From Chitinophaga filiformis (GTDB taxonomy: Bacteria > Bacteroidota > Bacteroidia > Chitinophagales > Chitinophagaceae): a stretch of 64,000 nucleotides of DNA. Position 1 is the stretch's first letter. Every line of letters starts with the position of its first letter. A model generated the notes under the pieces. The model was not told the origin of the DNA, did not search any database, and saw nothing but the letters and a program-made list of their open reading frames with translations. The stretch spans positions 668,477 to 732,476 of the forward strand of contig NZ_FNBN01000001.1 of NCBI RefSeq assembly GCF_900102545.1. The letters run 5' to 3'. Positions 54,067 to 62,297 of this stretch are shown piece by piece. Made by a program: the position numbers and the translations under genes.

Positions 54067-54572
54067 ATCATTTTCTTTCAAATCGGACCCTCTTGAGCTG
54101 CCGGGTAACATTTAAGTTGGCACATTAATATTACACAAAAAAAAGAAATCCCCGGGATGAATATACCGGGGAGCCTGCTTTTTTTATAATCCTTCATCAT
54201 TTTTCGTCTATGGAAACTTACACATTGATGGATAATATAGCAGGAAAGTATAGGGCATAGGATATAAGGGTCTCGTTTTGAATGTGAATTAATTGTAATA
54301 CAAAGCTACACTCCGGCTGTCTTCCGGAAACTGACAACCATCATTCCTTATCGTGATACTGGTCTGGTAATCCGGTTTCTCAGGGGTAATTAATAGTTCT
54401 GGGGAGAAATAGGCGGCAGAGGCATCGCCTCATGATAACTTTATGCAGGTGGGCTAGTTCGGGAGGCTTATATCGAGAAGGCTGAAAAGGGGAAAGCACC
54501 CCTTCGTAAAGGAATGCTATGTCAATTTTGCGGGTAGGGTGACTGACGAACACCTGTATTTAGTGAGGGGAA
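54067..54572. other. Gene-less region with a bidirectional hairpin, 506 nt
   Basis: A hairpin tccccgg / ccgggga (54149-54155 / 54166-54172) has T-runs on both sides (minus strand via aaaaaaaag; plus strand tgcttttttt at 54176-54184) and would stop transcripts in either direction. The remainder (54186-54572) has no ORF and no RNA gene that I can see. Confidence 0.5.
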
Positions 54573-54971
54573 TTAGTAGCTGGCCTGTCCGATATCCAGC
54601 CTGTTGATCTTTCCGGCTGCATTGATATGGAACTTAAAATAGGTCTTGAAATCGCCCCATTGATCACTGTGAAATTTACCATAGAGATCCAGTCCGTTGT
54701 TTTCCACCTTATCGATGCTGGTGAAGCGTTCATGTCCCAGGGCCTTTTCGAAGAAACTTCTGAAGTTCATTTTATTCCCATCGTCGTATAACGCTGCGTC
54801 TGCGGTGAATAAAGCGAACCAGGCTTTGCTATCGGCAGTTTGCAGTGCGTCGATTGCTTTTTTAACGGTGGTATTAGTCAGTTTATCAGTGTTCATTGTA
54901 TTGGATTTACTTTGTCCTTTAACGGTCAATGTGCATATCATCAATGCCATTGTATAGATGAAGATCCTCAT
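54573..54971 (-). CDS. SnoaL/NTF2-like exported protein
   Basis: A 132-residue protein with a short signal (MRIFIYTMALMICTLTVKGQ). The rest is a single alpha+beta cone of the SnoaL/NTF2 type: KAIDALQTADSKAWFALFTADAALYDDG (helix then strand), FFEKALGHERFTSIDKVENNGL and GDFKTYFKFHINAAGKINRLDIGQ. Ligand or reaction is unknown. Its ATG follows the stop of the DoxX-like gene directly (TAAATG), so the two are translated as a unit. It is the last gene of the AraC/SDR run. Confidence 0.78.
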   Translation of the reverse strand: MRIFIYTMALMICTLTVKGQSKSNTMNTDKLTNTTVKKAIDALQTADSKAWFALFTADAALYDDGNKMNFRSFFEKALGHERFTSIDKVENNGLDLYGKFHSDQWGDFKTYFKFHINAAGKINRLDIGQASY

Positions 54972-55325
54972 TTAGTGGGTTTTAGCGAGTGGGTGCTGTA
55001 AAAAGATAGCGACCAGGTTCATCATGAGGAAGGGCAGTTCAATAGCAGCGCCTTTGAGATCTTTTAAAGATAACTGCAGACAGAGTACCAGTAAAATGGC
55101 GGCCGCCATGAGGAAGTTTCCTGCTACGAAGGTCCTTGGGAATAAGATCAGCACTGCACTTAACAATGTTACGATCCCATTGATCAATACAGCGGGCCTG
55201 TTGAAGTGAAAACGGCTCAGCATCTCTACCATTTCCGGCTTACCGGAGATCATTGCCCATCCCTGCTTTACACCCATGAACACAATTACCAGGACCAGGG
55301 CTGTATTTAATATTCTGACGAACAT
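54972..55325 (-). CDS. DoxX-like small membrane protein
   Basis: A 117-residue membrane protein with four hydrophobic helices. The motif GWAMISGKPEMVEMLSRFHF after the first helix and PAVLINGIVTLLSAVLILFPRTF fit the DoxX-like family. It adjoins the SnoaL-like gene with no gap and follows the first SDR gene by 34 nt. DoxX proteins are often coupled to redox or stress enzymes, consistent with the neighbouring SDR oxidoreductases. Confidence 0.75.
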   Translation of the reverse strand: MFVRILNTALVLVIVFMGVKQGWAMISGKPEMVEMLSRFHFNRPAVLINGIVTLLSAVLILFPRTFVAGNFLMAAAILLVLCLQLSLKDLKGAAIELPFLMMNLVAIFLQHPLAKTH

Positions 55326-55359
55326 GCTACTATTTTTTAAGTGAATGGCGGGCGGAGTC

Positions 55360-56112
55360 TTAGTTTGTGGCTCCGCCGTTTACCAACAAATGCTGACCAG
55401 ATACGAAAGAAGACAGATCACTTGCGAAGAATTCAGCGATGTTAGCCACATCTTCCACTTCTGCCAACCGGCCCATCGGACAGCTGTCCAGCAGTTGTTT
55501 TCTCAATTCAGGATATGCCGCAGGATCCACGAAGATACCGGAATGGTCTACCGCGAAAGGAATGATCGAGTTCACTGTCACCCCTCTGTAACCGATCTCT
55601 TTTGACAGGATGTCTACCAGGTAACGCGGAGTTGTTTTGCTACCGCCATATACAGCCATACCTGGAACGGGGAAGGAAGTGGTGCTGGATGCGATATAAA
55701 TGATACGTCCATTATCTTCTACATGTTTTGCAGCCTGCTGCATGGTGAAATAAGAACCTTTGGTATTGATAGAGAACACGCGGTCAAACTGTTCTTCTGT
55801 GAAGTCAGTTACCGGGGTTTCTACCAGCTCAATACCTGCGTTTGCCACTATGATATCGAGCTTTCCGAAAGCAGCTTTTGCTTCTGCAAACAGGCGTTCG
55901 ATATCTTTTACTTTACTCACATCTGCCTGTACTGCGATCACATTAGCGCCCATGGCTTTGATATTGCTTACTACTTCTTCTGCGGATGCTTTATCTCTGG
56001 AATAGTTGATGACGATGTCTGCGCCCAGTGCAGCATAACGTTCTGCGATGGCTTTACCTAATCCTCTTGCTGATCCTGTGATGAGTGCTACCTTACCTTT
56101 TAAGCTATTCAT
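55360..56112 (-). CDS. Short-chain dehydrogenase/reductase (SDR), copy 1
   Basis: A 250-residue classical SDR. The cofactor motif is TGSARGLG (TGxxxGxG), followed by NNAG-equivalent VANAGIE and the catalytic Tyr/Lys pair in AVYGGSKTT with Ser at SIASSTTSF. The sequence INYSRDKAS after the second strand suggests NADP preference. It ends GQHLLVNGGATN. It is followed by a DoxX-like gene and preceded by a second SDR gene of similar sequence. The ATG chosen (56110-56112) is the second of two; the first adds three residues. The substrate is unknown. Confidence 0.9.
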   Translation of the reverse strand: MNSLKGKVALITGSARGLGKAIAERYAALGADIVINYSRDKASAEEVVSNIKAMGANVIAVQADVSKVKDIERLFAEAKAAFGKLDIIVANAGIELVETPVTDFTEEQFDRVFSINTKGSYFTMQQAAKHVEDNGRIIYIASSTTSFPVPGMAVYGGSKTTPRYLVDILSKEIGYRGVTVNSIIPFAVDHSGIFVDPAAYPELRKQLLDSCPMGRLAEVEDVANIAEFFASDLSSFVSGQHLLVNGGATN

Positions 56113-56162
56113 GATTGACATTTATTAAAATTGTTACTGTTTATTGTTAATTGATGTTTTAT

Positions 56163-56903
56163 TTAAGCCATACCACCGTTTACGCCTATGTTTTGTCCGG
56201 TGATCCAGGCTGCGGCATCACTTGCCAGGAACGCCACTACTTCTGCAATTTCTTCAGGCTTACCGAGACGGTTAAAAGCAGCCATAGATGCCAGGCGGTC
56301 TATTACTTCCTGTGATTTTCCGTTCATAAATAAATCGGTGCTGGTTGGGCCAGGAGAAACAGAGTTCACATTGATACCTCTGGCGCCCATTTCTTTTGAG
56401 AATACGCGGGTTAATTGTTCTACTGCTGATTTAGTAGCTACGTAAGTTGCGTAGGTAGGTATCATCACACGGTTTACAGTAGTGGAGAAGTTGATGATAG
56501 ATCCTTTATCGGCCAGCTTGGTGGCCGCTTCACGGAGTGTATTAAACGTTCCTTTTACATTTATATCGAACTGACGTTCGAAGTCTTCATCTGTGGTATC
56601 CTTGATGGGTTTTAGGATCATGATGCCGGCATTGTTCACCAGTACATCAATCCTGCCATAATGTGCGATGGCTGCATCGAACAGGTTCTTTACATCGGCG
56701 CTCTTGCTGACATCTGCCTGTACAGCGATAGCGTCGCCACCTTTTTCTTTGATGTCTGCTACAACCTGGTCAGCAGCGTCTTTACCACCGGCATAGTTGA
56801 CAATAATTTTCGCTCCTTCTGATGAAAGTTTGTGTGCAATGGCAGCGCCGATACCTCTTGAAGCGCCTGTTACTAAGATTACTTTGTTTGTTAGTGTGTT
56901 CAT
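56163..56903 (-). CDS. Short-chain dehydrogenase/reductase (SDR), copy 2
   Basis: A 246-residue classical SDR starting MNTLTNKVILVTGASRGIGA. It has TGASRGIG, VLVNNAGIM, Ser in IINFSTTVN, and the Tyr-Lys pair in TYVATKSAVE. It resembles copy 1 over its whole length, so the pair probably arose by duplication. It is 51 nt upstream of copy 1 and lies downstream of an AraC-type regulator on the same strand. Confidence 0.9.
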   Translation of the reverse strand: MNTLTNKVILVTGASRGIGAAIAHKLSSEGAKIIVNYAGGKDAADQVVADIKEKGGDAIAVQADVSKSADVKNLFDAAIAHYGRIDVLVNNAGIMILKPIKDTTDEDFERQFDINVKGTFNTLREAATKLADKGSIINFSTTVNRVMIPTYATYVATKSAVEQLTRVFSKEMGARGINVNSVSPGPTSTDLFMNGKSQEVIDRLASMAAFNRLGKPEEIAEVVAFLASDAAAWITGQNIGVNGGMA

Positions 56904-56997
56904 GTTGCTCTGTTTTTGTTTGTCGTTGTTGACATAACAAAGATGGAACATAAACACGCCCTAAAATTGCAAGATTTACACTATTAGTTGCAAAAAT

Positions 56998-57945
56998 CTA
57001 AGACACCCCTGTTCCGAGGTGTTTTCTGTATAAAACAGGGGTGGTATCGGTGTATTTCTTGAAATAGTTACTGAAGTGTGCGGTCTCCGCAAACCCAAGC
57101 TGGTCTGCGATCTGCTTAATAGGAGTAGCGGAATTCTGTAATAATGACTTCGCTTCTGTAATGGTCTTATCAATGATCCAGGTACTGACAGATTTACCTG
57201 TTTTCGTTTTAATCACGTTATTCAGGTAATTGGGGTGTAGGTTTTGTTCGTTTGCATAGTCCTGTGCCCTGAAAACGCGTTTAGCCTTTCCGGTGCTTAG
57301 TTCACGGTAATGCTTTTCCAGGGTTCTTTTGAAGTTCTTCACAATCTGGGAGCTGCGGTTACCTTCGTAGATCGGGTTGTAGTCTTCCCAGAAGTATTCT
57401 TTTATCTTTAATAATAGTACTACAAACAGGTTCCCGATCATCTTATTCTTATAAGGAGAGTTCGAGAAGTACTCTTTATAGATCTGGAGGTATAATGGTT
57501 CAAATTCGGCAAATACCTCTGGTTGTAATACTCTTGCAGGGACAGTTTCTGCCAGCAGGAAAGGGAATTCCTCAAATATGTTAGCATGGACGTTCTCCTT
57601 CAGGAAAGACTCACTCATGGTCACCAGATAGACCTCCTTCAGGCAATGCCATTCAAAAGACTTATAGTGCCCCGGATTGGTAAAGTATATAGTATGCGGT
57701 TTTGTACAGAACTCCAGATCGTCTGTAGTATATCTCCCTTCCCCATCCTTTATAAACAGAAAAGAGTAAAAATTGGCCCTGTATACGCAGGATTTAAAGG
57801 GCAGTTCCCCATGGATGTCCATCAGCTTGTGGATCGTAAAGTCGTTCTTTGGGTCGATCAGGTCTACCGGTAAGCCGAGATACTCGTAATTCTCGATCAG
57901 ATTATTAAAAACGGGGGGCCTGTCTGTTGTTTTCTGCCTAGTCAT
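56998..57945 (-). CDS. AraC-family transcription regulator
   Basis: A 315-residue regulator. The N-terminal part is a cupin-like sensor (SCVYRANFYSFLFIKDGEGRYTTDDLEF, PHTIYFTNPGHYKSFEW). The C-terminal 100 residues form the double helix-turn-helix: AQDYANEQNLHPNYLNNVIKTKTGKSVSTW and IKQIADQLGFAETAHFSNYFKKYTDTTPVLYRK. It is directly upstream of the SDR/SDR/DoxX/SnoaL genes on the same strand and probably controls them. Confidence 0.9.
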   Translation of the reverse strand: MTRQKTTDRPPVFNNLIENYEYLGLPVDLIDPKNDFTIHKLMDIHGELPFKSCVYRANFYSFLFIKDGEGRYTTDDLEFCTKPHTIYFTNPGHYKSFEWHCLKEVYLVTMSESFLKENVHANIFEEFPFLLAETVPARVLQPEVFAEFEPLYLQIYKEYFSNSPYKNKMIGNLFVVLLLKIKEYFWEDYNPIYEGNRSSQIVKNFKRTLEKHYRELSTGKAKRVFRAQDYANEQNLHPNYLNNVIKTKTGKSVSTWIIDKTITEAKSLLQNSATPIKQIADQLGFAETAHFSNYFKKYTDTTPVLYRKHLGTGVS

Positions 57946-58020
57946 GGTAACGGAGGAGGTTTAGATAGGGTTAAAGTTACAAAAGGTTTAAGCCATCTTG
58001 CAACATATAACCCCTAATCA

Positions 58021-58317
58021 TTATAAGACCTCTCTTGCGCTGGCTGCCGGGGTCAATATTTCAATCTGGGGAGGGGAGATTAGGCCGCTGTCATCCCGCT
58101 GTTGTTGGAAGACTTTGAAGGAAGGCGTATTTAATACTGCAGTCTGGATGTCTTCGTTTTTGTAATGGGAGATATGGGTGAAGATGTTTTCGTTGGTGTA
58201 GACGGTGTATTGGAAGTCGTTCATTTTCCTGAAATCCTGCATAAAGGTTTGGATATTCTGCAGGTTCTGGGCTACGAAGGATGGTTTTACTGTGTAAGTT
58301 ACTTTTACTGCTATCAT
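58021..58317 (-). CDS. Small dimeric alpha/beta-barrel protein (ABM-like)
   Basis: A 98-residue protein with the beta-alpha-beta pattern of antibiotic-biosynthesis monooxygenase-like folds: IAVKVTYTVKPSFVAQNLQNIQTFM, NDFQYTVYTNENIFTHISHYKNEDI and LNTPSFKVFQQQ. It has no signal peptide. The active residues cannot be named. It lies upstream of the AraC regulator gene on the same strand, 75 nt away. Confidence 0.6.
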   Translation of the reverse strand: MIAVKVTYTVKPSFVAQNLQNIQTFMQDFRKMNDFQYTVYTNENIFTHISHYKNEDIQTAVLNTPSFKVFQQQRDDSGLISPPQIEILTPAASAREVL

Positions 58318-58986
58318 GTTTTTTTACGTTTTATATAGAGATAGACAGTCGTGGGTATAAAAACGTGACGGGATCTCCAAAGTTTTATTGCTGTCTAGTA
58401 ACCAGGATCGTTTAGGGCTGAGTTAAATTGCAGGTGTATCGCAGTAGAGTACATAGTTTACCTGTAGGCCACTGCCCTATATACAGCTTTTTTCGCCAAA
58501 AGAGTTCTGTCTGCGCAACAGAACTCTTTTGGTTTTTATAGGGATCGGTTGCTATGATTTTTTATCCGTGATCTCCAAAGTTTGAGATTTTATTCCTAAG
58601 TAAAAGGATTCCTATCGATCATATCTTTGTTTTAGAGAGTCAACGAGCTCTCACCATTAATTGAAAAAACATCATATGCTACCATTGCTATCGTTAAAGA
58701 AGATATTCATGAAAAATAAACTTGTTACCCGTAAACGATTCACCGCATAATATATTTTTATATCCACGCCATAGGGCAACCTATGAGGAGATGGCTTTGA
58801 GAAACCTGTAATCCATATTATGCCAATGACTTACTCCGGTAATTATTTAATATAAAAATATTGTCCTGGCCAGGATAGGCCCCTTTATGGGGGTATTCAA
58901 TGGGGAAGCCGAAAACCATTAGAAAAGAGTAGGCGTTAATCCAAATACATAAGTTTAGCCTTTTGATTTATAAAGGCGCTAAGATT
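58318..58986. other. Gene-less region, 669 nt, with a strong plus-strand hairpin
   Basis: No annotated gene lies here. Contents: the direct repeat gatctccaaagttt at about 58372 and 58569, a -7-like TATCTTTG at 58622-58629 on the plus strand, the hairpin at 58496-58532 and the leader of the DUF6520 gene. The 24-codon frame MLPLLSLKKIFMKNK... at 58677-58751 is too short to call. Confidence 0.45.
58496..58540 (+). terminator. Orphan intrinsic terminator on the plus strand
   Basis: Perfect 15-bp stem ccaaaagagttctgt / acagaactcttttgg with a 7-nt loop and a T-run (ttttta) after it. No plus-strand gene ends upstream, the nearest being far away, so it implies an unannotated short plus-strand transcript starting after about 58318. 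Confidence 0.65.
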
Positions 58987-59253
58987 ATGAAGAAAGCAAA
59001 AATCGTTTTATCTGCGGTTGCATTGTTCGCAGTAGTTGGTGGTGCGTTTGCATTTAAAGCTACAAAATATCAATCTCGTAACGTATATAGTTCATACGCT
59101 ACTACTACTAATGGACAGCCAACAATTTTATGTAGTACAACTAATCTTCATGCAGGTCCTAATGGTAACCCTACTACAACATATACGACAGTGTTGGCAG
59201 GAGGTCTTTGCCCAGCTCCTGTTGCAACATTTACAGTGGTTGCAGACATCTAA
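58987..59253 (+). CDS. DUF6520-type exported small protein
   Basis: An 88-residue protein with a signal-like N-terminus (MKKAKIVLSAVALFAVVGGA) ending FAFK. The mature part is Thr/Asn/Ser-rich with two Cys (residues 52 and 74). The length, basic signal and Thr-rich body fit the DUF6520 family of Bacteroidota, whose role is unknown. It is monocistronic, with a terminator 60 nt downstream. Confidence 0.72.
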   Translation: MKKAKIVLSAVALFAVVGGAFAFKATKYQSRNVYSSYATTTNGQPTILCSTTNLHAGPNGNPTTTYTTVLAGGLCPAPVATFTVVADI

Positions 59254-59313
59254 ACATCAATTATGTTTGAATTAGGTAATTAATTCAACATACACTAGAT
59301 AACTGTATTAGTA

Positions 59314-59346
59314 ATAAAGGGTGCCCTTAATGAGAGCACCCTTTAT
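59314..59346 (+). terminator. Intrinsic terminator after the DUF6520 gene
   Basis: Stem ataaagggtgc (59314-59324) / gcaccctttat (59336-59346), loop of 11, with a weak T-rich tail. It lies about 60 nt after the stop codon. Confidence 0.65.
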
Positions 59347-59383
59347 CATTTGCAATAAGATCAGCTTTTTTTTTATTAAACTG

Positions 59384-62095
59384 TTATGGAATTAATCCAG
59401 AACTATCGATCCCCAAGCCACTATCATATTCTCTCAAATTGATAGCTATCCCTCGCGTCATCCAATACGGCGGCTTACAATCCTTCAAATAATAGTCAAA
59501 GAATTGTTGCATTCTTATTGTAAAATCAAGTTGATTATTGGGATCTAAAATATCATGCCCCTCTTTATCGTATTCCAACAGCCATACCTTTTTGCGTGCG
59601 CGTCGCATATTTAGATAGAGCTCTAAACCTTGTGAATAACTTATAGCTCCATCATCTTTATTGTGCACGATTAGCAGCGGAGTTGTCATTTTTCCAATAT
59701 GGAAAATTGGGGAATTTTCAATAAAAATGTCGGGATGCTCCCAAGGGAATACTCGCAAATTGCGTTGACCCACATCAGATGAAGCTTGATTATTAATTCC
59801 ACCTACACGTATGCTTCCATACTCGCTTATTAAATCAGTAGGTCCAGCCATCTGACATGCCGCTGCAAAGATATTCGTTTGAGTAGCAAGAACATTAGTT
59901 TCATATCCTCCAAAACTCTGTCCTTGAATGCCCAACTTCTCTTTATTGATGTATTTTCTCATTGATAGATAATTGACCGCCGACGTTACAACATCTACTA
60001 TACTCTGCGCCGTCTTTCCTGGCCTATAATAGATATCTGGTTCGAAAATTAAATATCCTCTACTAACATACCAAGCGATATCTATATTGTGACCTGACAA
60101 CCTCGGCATTCTAAAAACATTCAAGCCATCACTTCGCCGCTCGTAATAATTTAGGATAACTGGGTATTTTCTTGAGGAATCGAAATTTTCAGGCTTATAC
60201 AAAATCCCACTACAAACAAACCCATCGGGCAATTTCCAGCGAACCAATTCTGAAGTCATCCAATTATAAGTGGCTTGAGGCTTTAGTTTTGTAACTTCTT
60301 TAAAGTCTCTAAAATCAGATGTAAAGAATAAATTGGGAGCCTCATCTATGCTCATTCTCCTGACGATAAAGATATTAGTTGATTTTGATTTTATTGGCTT
60401 ATAACTCAAACTTCCAGGATCCTCACATGCTTGAGATGTATTTAGGCTAGTCGAAGATGCAAAATAGTAAGCATACGAATCCATTATTCTTTTCTTAGGA
60501 TTTGATAATTTATTCAAATCAATGGACCAAAAACCATTTTCTTTATTCACTGGATTAAACGCAGATAAAAGCAACTCATTAGGATAAATATAAAGTGGAT
60601 TTTTATTTTCAGCAATTGTTCTGAATATAATTGAGTTTTTCTTGCCAAACCCTCTAGTAATATTAACAGGTTCCAATCGCCCAAATGGGTCAATTTTCCA
60701 GATATCATATTGCCCATAAATCAGAAGAGCCTCTTGATTGCTGACCCAATTTGAAACTCCATAAGGCCATTGAACATCCCGAAGTCTATCAGCCTCTCCT
60801 CTTTGTGATTTACACAAAGGCTCGTCGATCTTTGATGAAATACTATAACTGCGATTCTCATCAATACTATAACACCAATATTCCTTCATCGTGGCATCAA
60901 ACCAAACCACGAATTTCTCCGTAGGAGACAATAATACATTATTATAAGCCGGATATCCAGATGCAAAAACTTCTCTTTTTCTCCCATCTTTTAAAGTCAC
61001 TAAAAACAGCCGCTTAATCTGACCATTCCAATAAAATTCGTCATCCATTACTCTAGTACTAACCAAAGCAAAGCCATCACCTACACAGCCATACTCCACA
61101 AATAAACTATCATCTTCTAGTTGAACAATATTCTTAGTATTAATATTTACAACGGCCATGTAATTGCCATTCTCTAGTTCATCAAGCCGCCGCTTTTGCA
61201 TTTCAGGAATTCCCAAGTCTTTATAGTTCCATACTGTCACTGCATTTGTAATTTTACGGATGTCACGCTGAAAAATCTGCTCCTTATTTTTTTTTAGACA
61301 GAAAACAACGGCTGCCTCGCCTTTACTAAAAGATACAGGAAAATCACCAACTGAAAAATCACCATTAATTCCATTGAATGATTTATCAGCTAAAATGATG
61401 GGAGCAGGCATTCCCTTCTTAAAATATTTCAGTTCATTACCATTAGATTTAGTAATGAAAGCGATCTGGCTTCCGGTATTATCAAAGCTTAAAAATCCGC
61501 TATTTTTACTTTCTGGAATTAATTCTTCTTTCCACGAATTTAAATCAAGCCAAACCAATCCTTTCGCAGTCCTAATAACCAAATCGTTCCCAAGACCATT
61601 AAACCAACTATTATCAGCACCGAAATAGGACCTGCTTTTCCCTGTAGAAAGGTTCTTTACGACTAAACAATCAGGATTCCCTTTAACTATATAACACATC
61701 CATTTCCCCAATCCATTATCCGGTATAGAATAAGATCTAACATTCGATATATACTCAATCCTCTTATTTGAAAAAGTTAATATTACTAAGCTATCTGAAG
61801 GCAGCAACGCTAAAAACGTTTTGCTATCTTGGCTTATTTTTGGATACATTGCATTGTAAAATGCAAAATATAAAGGTCCCATGAGCTCCTTTATCACTAC
61901 AAAATTTTGAAAATCTTCTTTCCCATACTGGTACACAACATATTTACCATCATTGCTTAGAATACAACTCTTTCCGGACAACTCATGCAAGGATTCCCAA
62001 TTATCGCACGCAGCTTTGTCTATGACATTCTTTTGAGCCCAAACATTTTCGCTTATAACGAACAGTAGAAAGTAAATAACAAATATTCTCATCAT
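59384..62095 (-). CDS. S9-family prolyl oligopeptidase-like serine peptidase
   Basis: A 903-residue exported protein, started at one of the adjacent ATGs near 62090-62095 (MMRIFVIYFLLFVISENVWA signal). A beta-propeller-like region fills residues 30-600. The C-terminal hydrolase domain has GIQGQSFGGYETN (nucleophile Ser), the Asp in NKDDGAISYSQ and the His in YDKEGHDIL, giving the Ser-Asp-His triad of S9 peptidases. It probably degrades peptides in the periplasm. The gene is markedly AT-richer than the glycosidase genes to the left. Confidence 0.87.
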   Translation of the reverse strand: MMRIFVIYFLLFVISENVWAQKNVIDKAACDNWESLHELSGKSCILSNDGKYVVYQYGKEDFQNFVVIKELMGPLYFAFYNAMYPKISQDSKTFLALLPSDSLVILTFSNKRIEYISNVRSYSIPDNGLGKWMCYIVKGNPDCLVVKNLSTGKSRSYFGADNSWFNGLGNDLVIRTAKGLVWLDLNSWKEELIPESKNSGFLSFDNTGSQIAFITKSNGNELKYFKKGMPAPIILADKSFNGINGDFSVGDFPVSFSKGEAAVVFCLKKNKEQIFQRDIRKITNAVTVWNYKDLGIPEMQKRRLDELENGNYMAVVNINTKNIVQLEDDSLFVEYGCVGDGFALVSTRVMDDEFYWNGQIKRLFLVTLKDGRKREVFASGYPAYNNVLLSPTEKFVVWFDATMKEYWCYSIDENRSYSISSKIDEPLCKSQRGEADRLRDVQWPYGVSNWVSNQEALLIYGQYDIWKIDPFGRLEPVNITRGFGKKNSIIFRTIAENKNPLYIYPNELLLSAFNPVNKENGFWSIDLNKLSNPKKRIMDSYAYYFASSTSLNTSQACEDPGSLSYKPIKSKSTNIFIVRRMSIDEAPNLFFTSDFRDFKEVTKLKPQATYNWMTSELVRWKLPDGFVCSGILYKPENFDSSRKYPVILNYYERRSDGLNVFRMPRLSGHNIDIAWYVSRGYLIFEPDIYYRPGKTAQSIVDVVTSAVNYLSMRKYINKEKLGIQGQSFGGYETNVLATQTNIFAAACQMAGPTDLISEYGSIRVGGINNQASSDVGQRNLRVFPWEHPDIFIENSPIFHIGKMTTPLLIVHNKDDGAISYSQGLELYLNMRRARKKVWLLEYDKEGHDILDPNNQLDFTIRMQQFFDYYLKDCKPPYWMTRGIAINLREYDSGLGIDSSGLIP

Positions 62096-62297
62096 TTTGC
62101 TATGATTTAAAGCATATAGCATCCGGTTCAAATCACCGCTTGTAAAACACAATTAATTATGCAGAAAGCTTTAACCTCCTTCATTGGCTATCGCCAATAT
62201 AGATAGACAAAGTAGTTAATGTAAGAAATTAAGCCAGAAACATAACCGCAGTGGCTTTAATTTTTTTACAGTCCATGAGTTAACTAAAATTTTGTAT

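Noticed and set aside
54117-54135. Sigma-54 promoter (ttggcacattaatatta)
   Set aside because: The -24 part fits loosely but the -12 GC dinucleotide is missing, so it does not support a target of the NtrC-type regulator.
58677-58751. A 24-codon plus-strand frame (MLPLLSLKKIFMKNK...)
   Set aside because: Too short and without ribosome-binding site; could be a leader peptide but nothing supports it.
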